Shown in pieces: positions 39,189 through 50,079 of a stretch of DNA of 64,000 nucleotides. The position numbers were made by a program, and so were the translations under genes. The first letter of the stretch is position 1. Every line of letters begins with the position of its first letter. The stretch comes from Prochlorococcus sp. AG-347-J20. Lineage in GTDB: Bacteria > Cyanobacteriota > Cyanobacteriia > PCC-6307 > Cyanobiaceae. The stretch lies in NCBI GenBank assembly GCA_003281485.1, contig QCBW01000002.1, forward strand, positions 62,001 through 126,000. Direction: 5' to 3'. The notes below the pieces were generated by a model. The model had not been told where the DNA came from, searched no databases, and saw only the letters and a program-made list of their open reading frames with translations.

Positions 39189-40061
39189 ATGGAGCTCTGT
39201 TCTTTTTTAACTTTAGATTCATTCATAACAGATCCTTTAACTCATGACTTTATGAGAAAAGCACTTCTTATGAGTTCATTAGTTGCAGCTGTTTGTGGTT
39301 TCCTATCAAGTTATTTGACTCTTAAAGGATGGGCTTTAATGGGAGATGCGGTGTCACATTCAGTAATGCCTGGTGTTGTGGTTGCTTATGCATTAGGTCT
39401 TCCTTTCTCTTTAGGGGCATTTATTTTCGGAGTTGGTTCTGTAGCATTGATAGGTTTTATTAAGCAGAAATCCAGAGTTAAGGAAGATACTGTTATTGGA
39501 TTGGTATTTACTGGATTTTTTGCTCTTGGCATCGTATTGGTTTCCAAGATTAAAAGTAATATTGATCTGCACTCTATTCTTTTTGGTAGTCCATTAGGAA
39601 TATCACTTTCGGATGTAAAACAAACTATATTCATTTCTTTATTGGTAGTAATCCTTTTGTTAATTTTTAGAAAAGATTTAATGCTTTATTGTTTTGATCC
39701 TAGGCATGCAAAAACAGTTGGGATTAACGTATTTTTTCTTCATTATTTACTACTCACATGCTTATCTTTAGCAGCAGTTGTGGGCTTGCAGTCTGTTGGA
39801 ATTATTTTGGTAGTAGCTATGTTGATTACACCAGGGGCTACAGCATATTTACTTACGGATAAGTTTGATAATATGACTGCAATTTCAGTATTAAGTGCAA
39901 TTATCTCAAGCCTAATAGGAATCTATGTTAGTTTTTGGTTTGATCTTGAGACAGGTGGATCAATTGTCTTGGCACAAACTTTTATATTTTTATTTGCTTT
40001 TTTATTCGCTCCTAGATATGGAATATTTAAGTTAAAGAAATTATTTGCTGGTAATAAATGA
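39189..40061 (+). CDS. Metal ABC transporter permease (ABC-3 family)
   Basis: A 290-residue integral membrane protein with about eight or nine hydrophobic helices. Typical ABC-3 segments are GWALMGDAVSHSVMPGVVVA (residues 48-67, with the conserved ALMGDAxSH) and FDPRHAKTVGI (the cytoplasmic coupling loop). LQSVGIILVVAMLITPGATA is the conserved later span. It forms the channel with the ATPase upstream. Its stop overlaps the DUF4336 start by 4 bp (ATGA). Confidence 0.93.
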   Translation: MELCSFLTLDSFITDPLTHDFMRKALLMSSLVAAVCGFLSSYLTLKGWALMGDAVSHSVMPGVVVAYALGLPFSLGAFIFGVGSVALIGFIKQKSRVKEDTVIGLVFTGFFALGIVLVSKIKSNIDLHSILFGSPLGISLSDVKQTIFISLLVVILLLIFRKDLMLYCFDPRHAKTVGINVFFLHYLLLTCLSLAAVVGLQSVGIILVVAMLITPGATAYLLTDKFDNMTAISVLSAIISSLIGIYVSFWFDLETGGSIVLAQTFIFLFAFLFAPRYGIFKLKKLFAGNK

Positions 40062-41230
40062 TAGTGGAAGAAGAAACTTTAAATAAAAAGTGGAATTGGT
40101 GGCCATTATTCCCTTTATATCCTTATGGAAAAAAGAAAACAATTTTTAGAGAATTAATTCCTGATCAAATATGGTCCTTGGAACAAATACAGGGACTTTA
40201 TTATGTTGCGGTTCCAATAAGAATGACGGTAATAAAGGTTGATAATGGATTAATGCTAATAAATCCGCTGCCTCCGACAAAAGAATTAATAAATGAGTTA
40301 GAAAAATTAATTGCGATTCACGGCAAAGTAAAAACAATTATTCTACCGAGTGCCTCTGGACTAGAACATAAAATCGGACTGCCAGCTCTTTCAAGAAATT
40401 TTAAAGATGCAGAAATCTGGCTTTGTCCTGGACAATGGAGTTTCCCCGTAAATCTACCACTTGATTTTTTAGGAATTCCATCAAAAAGAACAAGAATACT
40501 GTTTGAGGAAGGTACGCCACATAAAAACTCCTTTAAATGGTCTTCATTAGGCCCACTGAATTTAGGACTAGGAAGATATCAGGAGATAAGTTGTTTTCAT
40601 TATTCTACGAAAACTCTTCATGTAACAGACGCAATAGTTGGAATAGACTCCACACCACCTGAGATATTTAATTTTGATCCAACTCCGCTTCTTTTTCATT
40701 CTAGAGAAAGAGGAGATGAACCTTTGATTGACTCCATCGAACAAAGAAAAAAAGGATGGAAAAGGTTAGTATTATTTTCATCTTTTTTGAAACCGGGGAA
40801 ATTAAATATTCCACCTTTAAGGGAAATCTTTAAGTATTCATTCAAAAAAGATCTTAGAAATTGGAAATCTCATTTCGGTATTTATCCCTTTTTATGGGAC
40901 GAAGATTGGGAAGCATCTCTTTTGGAAATTATGGGTGAAGATATTCCTAAAATTCAGATAGCACCAGTTTTGCAAAAATTAATTTTTCCGCGTTCAAAAG
41001 AGGTGTTACTTAAATGGTTAGAAAATATCAAGTCTTTAAAAGATATGGAATATTTAATTCCGGCACATTTTTCAGCACCTGTAAAATTTACAGTAGACGA
41101 TTGTCAAAATTTAATCGATGAAATTAATTCCCAAAAATGGGACAAATTACAAGAGGATAATAAATTTCTGATGGGTTTATATAAAAAGTTGTTTGAACTA
41201 GGAATAATTCCTGAAAAAGTAAATCTTTAA
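40058..41230 (+). CDS. DUF4336 domain protein
   Basis: A 390-residue soluble protein of cyanobacteria and plants. The N-terminal WNWWPLFPLYPYGKKKTIFR is a family hallmark. A beta-lactamase-like layout is suggested by GKVKTIILPSASGLEHKIGL and CFHYSTKTLHVTDA, but the classical HxHxDH is not seen. DUF4336 has no settled function. Overlap with the permease stop (ATGA) makes it part of the metal-transporter operon, so a role linked to metal handling is possible but only inferred. Confidence 0.8.
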   Translation: MIVEEETLNKKWNWWPLFPLYPYGKKKTIFRELIPDQIWSLEQIQGLYYVAVPIRMTVIKVDNGLMLINPLPPTKELINELEKLIAIHGKVKTIILPSASGLEHKIGLPALSRNFKDAEIWLCPGQWSFPVNLPLDFLGIPSKRTRILFEEGTPHKNSFKWSSLGPLNLGLGRYQEISCFHYSTKTLHVTDAIVGIDSTPPEIFNFDPTPLLFHSRERGDEPLIDSIEQRKKGWKRLVLFSSFLKPGKLNIPPLREIFKYSFKKDLRNWKSHFGIYPFLWDEDWEASLLEIMGEDIPKIQIAPVLQKLIFPRSKEVLLKWLENIKSLKDMEYLIPAHFSAPVKFTVDDCQNLIDEINSQKWDKLQEDNKFLMGLYKKLFELGIIPEKVNL

Positions 41231-41235
41231 AACTA

Positions 41236-41571
41236 TTATTCTTCTATAGACATGTTTTCATCATTTTTAAGAGTTTGTTCCAACTCTTTTCTTTGCTCCA
41301 TTTGTCTTAAGAAATATCCTGTCATCATTGCAGAAGATAATAAATTGGCAATGTTGTCTTTTGAAGATGTTATTTTCACATCAAATTGATCAGAAGGAAG
41401 CATTCCAAGAAGACCTTGAACATTATGTCTAATAATCTCTTGAATATCTTCACTAGCTGATTTTGCAACTCTTTGCAAAACTTCTGGAGATTGTTTTTGT
41501 AAATATTGGATTAAATCATTATCATCGTTTGGATCATTATTTTCAGTAGCAAGAAATTCTGGATTAAACAT
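41236..41571 (-). CDS. DUF760 family protein
   Basis: A 111-residue protein of cyanobacteria and chloroplasts. It has an acidic N-terminus, LIQYLQKQSPEVLQRVAKSA, EIIRHNVQGLLGMLPSDQF and LLSSAMMTGYFLRQMEQRKE, the DUF760 pattern. No catalytic motif is visible. It is transcribed apart from lepB, which ends the other side of a 45 bp gap on the same strand. The function is unknown. Confidence 0.83.
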   Translation of the reverse strand: MFNPEFLATENNDPNDDNDLIQYLQKQSPEVLQRVAKSASEDIQEIIRHNVQGLLGMLPSDQFDVKITSSKDNIANLLSSAMMTGYFLRQMEQRKELEQTLKNDENMSIEE

Positions 41572-41616
41572 TTCTACAACTTCAAGATATAAAAACCCTA
41601 CAACATCACATACCCA

Positions 41617-42201
41617 TTAATCTAAATTATTAAGGGCAGGGAACCGAATAGGTCCAATTTTATTAAACGGCCAATATCTAAAAATAGCTTTACCAATAAC
41701 CTTTTCATAGGGTAAAAATCCCCAAATATGTGAGTCCATACTGTTATTTCTATTATCTCCCATCACCCATAATGACTCTTCTGGGACGATAAGAGGCCCT
41801 ATAGAATAATTTATATTTTTGTCAAAAACGTAATTTTTTTGAGCGATATCATTTAAATAAAGGTTACCTTCTCTTACTTCTACCTTGTCTCCAGGTATTC
41901 CAATTACTCTTTTTATTAGTGCAGTATCTGCTTCATAACCAGCATTAATTAATTGTTCTGGAACGTTAAAAACAATTATTTTATTTTTTAATTTTGAAAG
42001 ATTTGATTTGGATGTGATTTTGGGGGTTACTTTCTCCACAAGAATTTTATCTTGTATTTGAAGAGTTGGGAGCATTGAACCTGATGGGATCCATCTTGGC
42101 TCTATGACCTGCCATCGTATAATTAAAGCGATAGATATCCAGATTAAAAGATTTTTTAAATCCTTTAGTATTGAATTTCTTTTTTCTTGAGTTGCAGACA
42201 T
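41617..42201 (-). CDS. lepB: Signal peptidase I
   Basis: A membrane-bound serine/lysine protease that removes signal peptides from secreted and lumenal proteins such as plastocyanin. The 194-residue protein has one N-terminal helix (residues about 14-30). Catalytic Ser is in WIPSGSMLPTLQ and the Lys is in ALIKRVIGIPGD. The box MGDNRNNSMDSHIWGFL is the third conserved region. It is divergent from menD with a 50 bp gap. Confidence 0.95.
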   Translation of the reverse strand: MSATQEKRNSILKDLKNLLIWISIALIIRWQVIEPRWIPSGSMLPTLQIQDKILVEKVTPKITSKSNLSKLKNKIIVFNVPEQLINAGYEADTALIKRVIGIPGDKVEVREGNLYLNDIAQKNYVFDKNINYSIGPLIVPEESLWVMGDNRNNSMDSHIWGFLPYEKVIGKAIFRYWPFNKIGPIRFPALNNLD

Positions 42202-42251
42202 GTTTTATTTAATTCAATTATAAAGAAAATCCCAAAGTATTTATATAAATT

Positions 42252-44015
42252 ATGACATCATCTATTGAATGCAAAAATTTTCTTAGAAGTTTACAACTTT
42301 TAAATCTTCTTATAAAAATAGGAGTTCAAAATTTAATACTATGTCCTGGTAGTAGATCAGCACCTTTAGCAATAGCTGCTGGAGAATTGAGTAAATTAGG
42401 ACTGGTAAATATTTTTAATTCAATAGATGAGAGATCTGCGGGATTCCACTCTCTTGGGATTTCTGCCGCATCTGGTAATCTTTCTTTAGTTATTACCACT
42501 TCTGGAACTGCTGTAAGTAACCTATTGCCAGCAGCAGTTGAGGCAGACCGATCTTGTAAAGGCATAATGTTTCTTACTGCCGATAGACCATTAAGATTAA
42601 AAGATTGTGGGGCTAATCAAACAGTAAATCAAGAAGATTTTTTGAGCTCAGTCTGCAGAAGAGTTTTAAGTACAAATCTAAGTGGACTGCATGAAACACA
42701 AGAAAATGAAATCTTAAATTTAGTTCGAATTACTGAGAAACAAATATCAACCTTTCCTGGTCCTATTCATTTAAATATTCCTATTGATAAGCCTTTAGAT
42801 ATTTCATTTTCAAATAAAAAAAATGTTTTAGAGGTTTTTGAGAGACTTTATTTGAAGAAAAAATATGTCTTTCAAAAAGTTGAAATAAAGTCTGATAAAA
42901 ACAAATTCTTAGAAATTTTAAAAAATTTAAATTTAGATGAATCTGGCATTATTTTGGTAGGTCCCTATCAAGGTTCCATAAATGACTTATCTTCTTTCAA
43001 TAAATCTTTAGAACAATTACAAGAAATTACTGGTTGGCCAGTATTTGCTGATCCTGTTTCAGGAGTCTATTCTGATTTGAGAGGATTAGTTGTGAATTGG
43101 GAATTAGTCTTGCGAAAACATAAGAATCGTATCAAATGTAAACAACTTATAAGGCTTGGCCCTATGTCATCTTCAATTGATTTAGAGAAGTTTCTAACAA
43201 AGTTTGAAGGTATACAAATTCTTATAAAAGAAAAAAACTATAGAAAATTGGACCCTATTAAAAAATCATTTGAATATGATTTTGGGCTATCAAATTTTAC
43301 TTCCATATTGCTAGAAGAATTATCAATTAATGAAAAAAACAAAAAATCTCTTACGCCTTTAGCCCTAGATCTAATAGAGGGAGGTGAGCAAATTAAAGAA
43401 ATTTTAAAAGAGAAAATTATTGATGATAATCAAATTACTGAATATAAGCTTGCAAATCTTGTTCCAAAACTTTGGCCAGCTGAAAATCCAATAATGCTCT
43501 CCGCTAGTAGCCCGATTAGAGATTGGCTTACTTTTTCTGAGAACGGCACGTTAACAAGAAATTGTTTCAGCTTTAGAGGAGCCTCTGGAATAGATGGGAC
43601 TTTATCCCTTGCATTAGGAATATCTAGAATTAAAAATCCTCTACTTCTCGTGACTGGGGATTTAGCTTTTGTTCATGATATAAACGGTTGGCTAATTGAG
43701 AATTCAGTTGACATGAATTTAACAATTCTTCTAATAGATAATAATGGCGGAAATATATTTAATCGTATTTATAAAAAAAATTTAAAAGAAGATGAATTAA
43801 AAAAACTATTTGTTATGCCTAAAAAAATAAACTGGCCAAAACTCTCAGAGAGCTATCAACTAAACTTTAAAAGTGTGGCAAATTTTAAAAAATTACGAGA
43901 GGCCTTTGATTGGAGCATTTCTATCCAGAAATCTGTAATAATTAAAGTTGATATCGATCCAGAAAATGAAATTTGTGAAAAAAATGCCCTTCTTGAAAAA
44001 ATAATTGGCAGTTAA
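42252..44015 (+). CDS. menD: 2-succinyl-5-enolpyruvyl-6-hydroxy-3-cyclohexene-1-carboxylate synthase
   Basis: A thiamine-diphosphate enzyme that commits isochorismate to phylloquinone (vitamin K1), the photosystem I quinone. The 587-residue protein has the N-terminal [18 protein letters not shown] (residues 27-44, Glu for TPP activation) and [15 protein letters not shown]. The C-terminal TPP-binding [13 protein letters not shown] and [12 protein letters not shown] segments are present. menB follows after 35 bp, forming a quinone-synthesis pair. Confidence 0.95.
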   Translation: MTSSIECKNFLRSLQLLNLLIKIGVQNLILCPGSRSAPLAIAAGELSKLGLVNIFNSIDERSAGFHSLGISAASGNLSLVITTSGTAVSNLLPAAVEADRSCKGIMFLTADRPLRLKDCGANQTVNQEDFLSSVCRRVLSTNLSGLHETQENEILNLVRITEKQISTFPGPIHLNIPIDKPLDISFSNKKNVLEVFERLYLKKKYVFQKVEIKSDKNKFLEILKNLNLDESGIILVGPYQGSINDLSSFNKSLEQLQEITGWPVFADPVSGVYSDLRGLVVNWELVLRKHKNRIKCKQLIRLGPMSSSIDLEKFLTKFEGIQILIKEKNYRKLDPIKKSFEYDFGLSNFTSILLEELSINEKNKKSLTPLALDLIEGGEQIKEILKEKIIDDNQITEYKLANLVPKLWPAENPIMLSASSPIRDWLTFSENGTLTRNCFSFRGASGIDGTLSLALGISRIKNPLLLVTGDLAFVHDINGWLIENSVDMNLTILLIDNNGGNIFNRIYKKNLKEDELKKLFVMPKKINWPKLSESYQLNFKSVANFKKLREAFDWSISIQKSVIIKVDIDPENEICEKNALLEKIIGS

Positions 44016-44050
44016 ATTCATTATTTTCTATCTTTAAATAATTAGGATTC

Positions 44051-44908
44051 ATGAAAGTATTACCGGGAAAAAAAACCTTAAACTGGGCAGAATGCAAATC
44101 TTATGAGGATATATTGTTTCATAAATCAGATGAGGGAATTGCGAGAATTGCAATTAATCGGCCTGAAAAAAGAAATGCATTTAGGCCACAAACTGTAGAT
44201 GAACTCATTAACGCATTTAATATCGTAAGAAATGACGAAACTATTGGGGTAGTTCTCTTTACAGGTGCGGGACCTGACAAGAAAGGTATTTATTCTTTTT
44301 GCTCTGGAGGAGATCAGAGTGTTAGAGGTGAGAATGGATATAAAAATGATGAAGGGAAGCAGAGATTAAATGTACTTGAACTTCAAAGATTAATAAGAAG
44401 TTTGCCTAAAGTTGTTATTGCCTTAGTGCCTGGTTTCGCAATTGGAGGAGGTCAGGTACTGCATTTAATTTGTGATCTTAGCATTGCCTCAGAAAATGCA
44501 ATATTTGGTCAAACAGGTCCAAGAGTTGGTAGTTTTGATGGTGGATTTGGTTCCAGTTATTTGGCAAGACTTGTTGGGCAAAGAAAAGCAAAAGAAATTT
44601 GGTTTTTATGTAGAAAATATAATTCGAAAGAAGCACTAAAGATGGGCTTGATAAATGCAATTACAAAGATTGAAGAATTAGAAGCTGAGGGTGTAATCTG
44701 GGCAAGAGAGATTTTACGTAATAGTCCAACTGCTATTCGTATTCTTAAAGCTTCATTCAATGCGGAGAATGATGGGATTGCAGGTATTCAAGAATTATCT
44801 GGATACACAACTCAATTATTTTATTCGACTGAAGAAGCTCAAGAAGGTAGAGATGCCTTTCTCGAAAAACGTCCACCAGACTTTTCTGACTATAAGTGGA
44901 CACCCTAG
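44051..44908 (+). CDS. menB: 1,4-dihydroxy-2-naphthoyl-CoA synthase
   Basis: It closes the naphthoquinone ring in phylloquinone synthesis. The 285-residue crotonase has [15 protein letters not shown] (residues 35-49), the oxyanion-hole [31 protein letters not shown], and [20 protein letters not shown], which matches MenB. The C-terminal PPDFSDYKW is typical. It follows menD. Confidence 0.95.
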   Translation: MKVLPGKKTLNWAECKSYEDILFHKSDEGIARIAINRPEKRNAFRPQTVDELINAFNIVRNDETIGVVLFTGAGPDKKGIYSFCSGGDQSVRGENGYKNDEGKQRLNVLELQRLIRSLPKVVIALVPGFAIGGGQVLHLICDLSIASENAIFGQTGPRVGSFDGGFGSSYLARLVGQRKAKEIWFLCRKYNSKEALKMGLINAITKIEELEAEGVIWAREILRNSPTAIRILKASFNAENDGIAGIQELSGYTTQLFYSTEEAQEGRDAFLEKRPPDFSDYKWTP

Positions 44909-44943
44909 TTTATTTTTCAAAAGACCTTTTTAAATAATTATCA

Positions 44944-46401
44944 ATGAGAATTCTTCTTGCCGCTGCTGAATGTGCTCCAATGATCAAAGTTGGAGGTATG
45001 GGAGATGTGGTTGGATCATTACCGCCATCTTTGATAAAACTCGGTCACGATGTAAGGGTAATAATTCCAGGATATGGGAAATTGTGGAGTCTTTTAGAGG
45101 TATCGAATGAACCAGTCTTTCGAGCAAATACAATGGGCACTGATTTCTCTGTATATGAAGCAAAACATCCCATTCATAATTATGTGATTTACCTAGTGGG
45201 TCATCCAACATTTGACTCTGACCAAATATACGGAGGCGAAAATGAGGACTGGCGTTTTACCTTTTTTGCTAGTGCTACTGCAGAATTTGCCTGGAATTGT
45301 TGGAAACCTCAAGTTCTCCATTGCCATGATTGGCACACTGGGATGATTCCTGTGTGGATGCATCAGGACCCTGAAATTAGCACTGTCTTCACAATTCATA
45401 ATTTAAAATATCAAGGCCCTTGGAGATGGAAACTAGAAAAAATGACTTGGTGTCCCTGGTATATGCATGGAGACCACACAATGGCTGCTGCAATGTTGTA
45501 CGCAGATAGAGTAAATGCTGTCTCCCCCACCTATGCAGATGAAATTAAAACCCATGAATACGGGGAAAGTCTTGAAGGATTACTTAATTACATTTCAGGT
45601 AAATTACGGGGAATTCTTAATGGCATAGATCTTGATGAATGGAATCCAGCGAAAGATCCAGTTTTACCCGCAAAATTTAGTATTAAGAATTTAGAAAATA
45701 GGCTAGAAAATAAAAAAATTCTGCAGAGAGAAATGGGTCTTGAAGTTAATCCTAAAAAATATCTCTTAGGTATGGTTAGTAGGTTAGTTGATCAGAAAGG
45801 GGTTGACTTACTTCTACAAGTTTCAAGAAGACTTTTAGCCTACACAGATTCTCAAATAGCTGTTTTAGGTACTGGAGATAGATATTTAGAGTCTGGATTA
45901 TGGCAACTGGCGTTAGATTACCCAGGAAGATTTTCAGTATTTCTTACATATGATGATTCTTTATCAAGGCTTATATATGGCGGATCTGATGCATTCTTAA
46001 TGCCCAGTAGATTTGAACCCTGTGGTATTAGTCAACTCCTGGCTATGAGATATGGCTCTATTCCAATAGTAAGGCGCGTCGGAGGTTTAGTAGATACAGT
46101 TTTACCTCATGATCCAGAAAATAATAGTGGTACAGGTTTTTGTTTTGATCGCTTTGAACCTATAGATTTCTATACTTCTTTAGTAAGGTCCTGGGAAGCC
46201 TTTAGGCATAAAGATAGTTGGAAATTATTACAAAAAAGAGCTATGAGCCAAGAGTTTAGTTGGCAAAGATCAGCTCTTGAATACGAAATTATGTATAAGG
46301 ATGTTTGCGGAATCAAGGAACCATCACCAGATGTTGCTGAAGTTGAGAAATTTTCTTATGGACAATCAGCTGATCCATCCTTAAAAAAAAGTATGACTTA
46401 A
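44944..46401 (+). CDS. glgA: Glycogen synthase
   Basis: A GT5 glycosyltransferase that extends glycogen using ADP-glucose. The 485-residue protein has the ADP-glucose-binding [13 protein letters not shown] (residues 16-28, the K-x-GG motif), [13 protein letters not shown], and the C-terminal [20 protein letters not shown] with conserved Glu. With glgB and glk in this window it covers sugar storage. murF follows after 7 bp. Confidence 0.96.
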   Translation: MRILLAAAECAPMIKVGGMGDVVGSLPPSLIKLGHDVRVIIPGYGKLWSLLEVSNEPVFRANTMGTDFSVYEAKHPIHNYVIYLVGHPTFDSDQIYGGENEDWRFTFFASATAEFAWNCWKPQVLHCHDWHTGMIPVWMHQDPEISTVFTIHNLKYQGPWRWKLEKMTWCPWYMHGDHTMAAAMLYADRVNAVSPTYADEIKTHEYGESLEGLLNYISGKLRGILNGIDLDEWNPAKDPVLPAKFSIKNLENRLENKKILQREMGLEVNPKKYLLGMVSRLVDQKGVDLLLQVSRRLLAYTDSQIAVLGTGDRYLESGLWQLALDYPGRFSVFLTYDDSLSRLIYGGSDAFLMPSRFEPCGISQLLAMRYGSIPIVRRVGGLVDTVLPHDPENNSGTGFCFDRFEPIDFYTSLVRSWEAFRHKDSWKLLQKRAMSQEFSWQRSALEYEIMYKDVCGIKEPSPDVAEVEKFSYGQSADPSLKKSMT

Positions 46402-46408
46402 ATTCTTA

Positions 46409-47782
46409 ATGGATCTTTCTTTATTAGAGTTAAAAGATGTTTTGGGTGATATTAAAAATCTGGGCGAGGGGGGAATAGATTCTTTAAAGTTTAAGAATAT
46501 AAGTATTGACAGTAGAACTTGTTTAAAAAATGATCTTTTTATAGCTATCAAGGGTAAAAATTTTGACGGACATAGTTTTCTTCCGGAGGTTTTAAATAAA
46601 GGGGTTAAATCAGTAGTTATAAAAGAAGGTATGCAGAAATTACTTCCTGATAATTTTCCTTATTGGGTTGTAGATGACACTTTAGAGGTATTTCAAAAAT
46701 TAACCTTGCTCAAAAGAAAAAAATTAAGTATCCCTGTGGTTGCGATAACTGGTTCAGTCGGCAAAACAACTACAAAAGAAATGATTGGTGAAGTTTTAAA
46801 GAAACTTGGAAAAATTAAATTATCCCATGCAAATTTCAATAATGAGATTGGGGTTGGTCTCACTATTCTTGCCACAGATAAAGAAGATAAAGTTTTGGTT
46901 CTTGAGATGGGAATGAGAGGTATTGGACAGATCGAAAATTTATCTAAATATAGTGAACCCGATATTGCAGTAATTACTAACATTGGGACAGCACATATTG
47001 GATTGTTAGGCTCTAAAAAAAATATTACTTATGCAAAGTGTGAAATTAGTAAATTTTTAAATCCCAGAGGGGTTGTAATAATACCAGCAAATGATTTACT
47101 TCTTGAAGAAACTTTAAGAGAATACTGGAAAGGTAGGGTAATAAAAGTAGAACTTTTAAATATAGAAAATCAAAAGGAGATTTTTAAGAAAGAAAATATT
47201 TTACGAGGATTTTATAATCCTTCGAATAAAAAAATCTTAATTGAAGAAAGTACATTTGAAATTTCATTTGAGGGATTTCACAATGCTTTGAATTTCTTAT
47301 TTGCTTATGCAGTTGCTAAAGAGCTAGGCATTGATTACGCAAGTTTTAATAAATTTGATTTTGTAAGTTTAGGTGGAAGGAATAAGATTCTTAAATCAGT
47401 AAAAACAACAATATATGATGAGTCATATAATGCTTCGCCAGAGTCAGTAAAAGCATGTATTAAAAACCTGCTTGAAAAACCGAGAAATAAATTTTTTATA
47501 TTTGGAAGTATGCAAGAATTGGGAAAAGAATCTGAAAAATATCATAAAGAAATATTCAACTTGATAAATGATACAGATATAGAAAAGTGTTTATTTATTT
47601 GCGATAAAGAAAATGAAAAAATTTACACCAATTATCTTAAAGATAAGAAAAAATTTTTAGTTTTAAATAATATTAAAGATGTACCGAAAGAGATAAACAA
47701 ATCTACAAAAAAAGGTGATTCTATTCTTATAAAAGGGAGCAGATGTTGGCAACTTGAAAAAATTATTGAATTAATTAACTAG
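46409..47782 (+). CDS. murF: UDP-N-acetylmuramoyl-tripeptide--D-alanyl-D-alanine ligase
   Basis: It adds D-Ala-D-Ala to the peptidoglycan precursor. The 457-residue Mur ligase has an N-terminal substrate domain (IDSRTCLKNDLFIAIKG, residues 32-48), the ATP P-loop AITGSVGKTTTKEMIGE, the N-rich HANFNNEIGVG and a C-terminal domain with YDESYNASPESVKA. It ends 1 bp before the convergent glmU. Confidence 0.95.
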   Translation: MDLSLLELKDVLGDIKNLGEGGIDSLKFKNISIDSRTCLKNDLFIAIKGKNFDGHSFLPEVLNKGVKSVVIKEGMQKLLPDNFPYWVVDDTLEVFQKLTLLKRKKLSIPVVAITGSVGKTTTKEMIGEVLKKLGKIKLSHANFNNEIGVGLTILATDKEDKVLVLEMGMRGIGQIENLSKYSEPDIAVITNIGTAHIGLLGSKKNITYAKCEISKFLNPRGVVIIPANDLLLEETLREYWKGRVIKVELLNIENQKEIFKKENILRGFYNPSNKKILIEESTFEISFEGFHNALNFLFAYAVAKELGIDYASFNKFDFVSLGGRNKILKSVKTTIYDESYNASPESVKACIKNLLEKPRNKFFIFGSMQELGKESEKYHKEIFNLINDTDIEKCLFICDKENEKIYTNYLKDKKKFLVLNNIKDVPKEINKSTKKGDSILIKGSRCWQLEKIIELIN

Positions 47783-47783
47783 A

Positions 47784-49133
47784 TCATGATTTCTTTCCCC
47801 CCCAATTCTCTATATTTACTTGCTTAGTTCTTGAGATCGCTAATGAATTATCTTTAGAGTCTTTTGTGATCACTGAACCAGCACCTGTTGTTACAGATTC
47901 CCCTAGATTTATTGGTGCTACAAAAACTGTATTTGCACCAATACTGGAATTTTTACCAATTTTTGTTTGATGTTTTTTCTGACCATCAAAATTTGCAGTA
48001 ATAGTTCCTGCTCCAATATTTGTAGATCTTCCAATAATAGAATCGCCAATATAACTTAAATGGTTTACTTTAGATTCTTCATCTAATTGACTATTTTTGA
48101 TTTCAACAAAATTACCTATCTTGCTAAAGGAAGATATTTTGGAATTAGGTCTTATATGACTGTAGGGACCAATTTTTATATGGTCTATTATTTGCGAATC
48201 ATAAACGGTGGAATTGGAGATTTCACAATGAAATCCCACATTAGAATTCTCAATAAAAGTATTTGGTCCGATAATACAATGACTATTTATTTTCGTATTT
48301 CCTCTTATGTGTGTATTAGCCTCTATGATTACATCCTTACCAATTTCAGCTTCTTCACTAATTGAAGAACTTGCTTTATTAATAAAAGTTACACCATTAA
48401 GCATATGCTTTTCTTTAATTGAATTTTGAATACTTTCCTCGCACTCTGATAGTTGAATTCTGTTATTAATTCCTTGAAGCTCTCCATTATCCTTTATCTC
48501 CAAGCTTAAGGAATTTTTTAACAAAGATACCGTATCTGTTAAGTAAATCTCTTTTTGATTATTATTGCTTTGAAGTGTATTAATTATTTCTGACAATTTA
48601 CCCCAGTTAAAACAGTAAACACCCGCATTTATTAACGGATTTTCTCTTTCTAGATCATTACAATCTTTTTCTTCAACAATTCTCTCAATAAAATCCTCCT
48701 TCAAAAAAACTCTGCCATACCCATAAGGATTTTTTTTCTTAGTGGTTATTAAAGAAACATCTGCATTTTTTGAATCATGTGAATTTAGTAGCTTATTTAG
48801 GGTCTCAGGCTTGATGAGAGGCACATCCCCATTAAGGACTAAAAGTTTCCCTTCATTTTTTTTTACTGCTTTACAAAGTACTTGGATAGCATGACCAGTT
48901 CCTGATTGAGGATCTTGGACAACAAATTTGATTTTTTTATTGTCTGTTATTGACTCTTGTACTTCGTCTGATTTGTGTCCAGTAATTACGAAGATTTGTT
49001 CGGGATTTAATTCAATACAAGAATCAATTACTCTTTGCAAAAGACTTTTCCCAGAAATTTTATGTAAAACTTTTGGCAATGAGCTTTCCATCCTAGTTCC
49101 CTTACCTGCAGCCAATATCGCAACACTTAACAT
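47784..49133 (-). CDS. glmU: Bifunctional GlmU: glucosamine-1-phosphate acetyltransferase / GlcNAc-1-P uridylyltransferase
   Basis: It makes UDP-GlcNAc for the cell wall and lipopolysaccharide. The 449-residue protein has an N-terminal pyrophosphorylase domain ([18 protein letters not shown], residues 7-24; LNGDVPLI) and a C-terminal left-handed beta-helix of hexapeptide repeats (about 250-440; for example [18 protein letters not shown]). The acetyl-CoA site is at [10 protein letters not shown] and GAGSVIT. It is convergent with murF. Confidence 0.96.
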   Translation of the reverse strand: MLSVAILAAGKGTRMESSLPKVLHKISGKSLLQRVIDSCIELNPEQIFVITGHKSDEVQESITDNKKIKFVVQDPQSGTGHAIQVLCKAVKKNEGKLLVLNGDVPLIKPETLNKLLNSHDSKNADVSLITTKKKNPYGYGRVFLKEDFIERIVEEKDCNDLERENPLINAGVYCFNWGKLSEIINTLQSNNNQKEIYLTDTVSLLKNSLSLEIKDNGELQGINNRIQLSECEESIQNSIKEKHMLNGVTFINKASSSISEEAEIGKDVIIEANTHIRGNTKINSHCIIGPNTFIENSNVGFHCEISNSTVYDSQIIDHIKIGPYSHIRPNSKISSFSKIGNFVEIKNSQLDEESKVNHLSYIGDSIIGRSTNIGAGTITANFDGQKKHQTKIGKNSSIGANTVFVAPINLGESVTTGAGSVITKDSKDNSLAISRTKQVNIENWGGKKS

Positions 49134-49161
49134 ACTTTTTTGAATATATATATTTATAAAT

Positions 49162-50067
49162 CTAACTCTTGAAGGACGACTTCGTCATTCCCCACTTCTT
49201 TCTCCATAGCTTTGTGGATAGTAGATTTGATGATAATTGCTCATTTAATCTTTTCTTGATGATATCGTCTTTACTTGAGTTCAAATTTTGATCTCTATAT
49301 GGAATGCTCGCTTTAGTTAAGAGATGTTCCTCTTCCATTGCAGATAATTTTTCTAAGTTGAAATAAGGTTTCAATTTGTTTTTATGTAATTTTGCAATTG
49401 CAACAGTACCCTGACTCCAAAAATTTCTCTCATTAAAAAATGGTTTAATTGTAAAAATTTCTAATCCAAGATTTCTTAACGTTTTTCTTACCGCCGCTGA
49501 AGAAGAATAAGTTATTAAATAACCCTGAGGATTAAGTTTCTCTACCACCTTATTTAAAAATTCAATTGTCCAAACTTGTGGGCATTTTTGGGGAGAAAAA
49601 CCATCTAAATAAATTAGATCGAATTTATCATCAGAAGGAATATTATTAATTTTTTCTCTAGCATCCCCCCATAAAATTCTACATTTAAAAAATTGATCTT
49701 CAAAATAATCGCTTCGGTACAATGATTCAAATATTCTTTTGACTTGTGGAGCCCATAATTGCAGGAAAGATTTATTGCTCAGCGAATATTCAAGAGGCCT
49801 TTTATCAATCTCTAATGCGTACAAATTTAAATACGATTTTTGTTTTATTAATTTATTTAATAAAGAAGCAGAGTTATATCCTAACCCAAAACATATATCC
49901 AAAACATTAAGAGATTTTCCTTTAAATCTTTCCAAATTCGAAGGAGCCGTAAACTTTATTCTTGTTTCCTCAAATGCACCTAATGTGCTATGGAAATTCT
50001 CTCTAAAGAATACACTTCTTAGAGAGTAACTCCCATCTTTTGTTAAAACTTCTTTTAATTCAGACAA
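49162..50067 (-). CDS. MnmC-type tRNA methyltransferase (DUF752), methyltransferase domain only
   Basis: A 301-residue SAM-dependent methyltransferase like the N-terminal half of E. coli MnmC, which makes 5-methylaminomethyl-2-thiouridine in tRNA wobble position. It starts with the substrate region [20 protein letters not shown], then SAM motif [16 protein letters not shown], Asp in ALEIDKRP and catalytic [17 protein letters not shown]. There is no C-terminal FAD oxidase domain, as in many cyanobacterial homologues. It lies 12 bp downstream of aroA. Confidence 0.82.
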   Translation of the reverse strand: MSELKEVLTKDGSYSLRSVFFRENFHSTLGAFEETRIKFTAPSNLERFKGKSLNVLDICFGLGYNSASLLNKLIKQKSYLNLYALEIDKRPLEYSLSNKSFLQLWAPQVKRIFESLYRSDYFEDQFFKCRILWGDAREKINNIPSDDKFDLIYLDGFSPQKCPQVWTIEFLNKVVEKLNPQGYLITYSSSAAVRKTLRNLGLEIFTIKPFFNERNFWSQGTVAIAKLHKNKLKPYFNLEKLSAMEEEHLLTKASIPYRDQNLNSSKDDIIKKRLNEQLSSNLLSTKLWRKKWGMTKSSFKS

Positions 50068-50079
50068 AAACTTTTTGAG

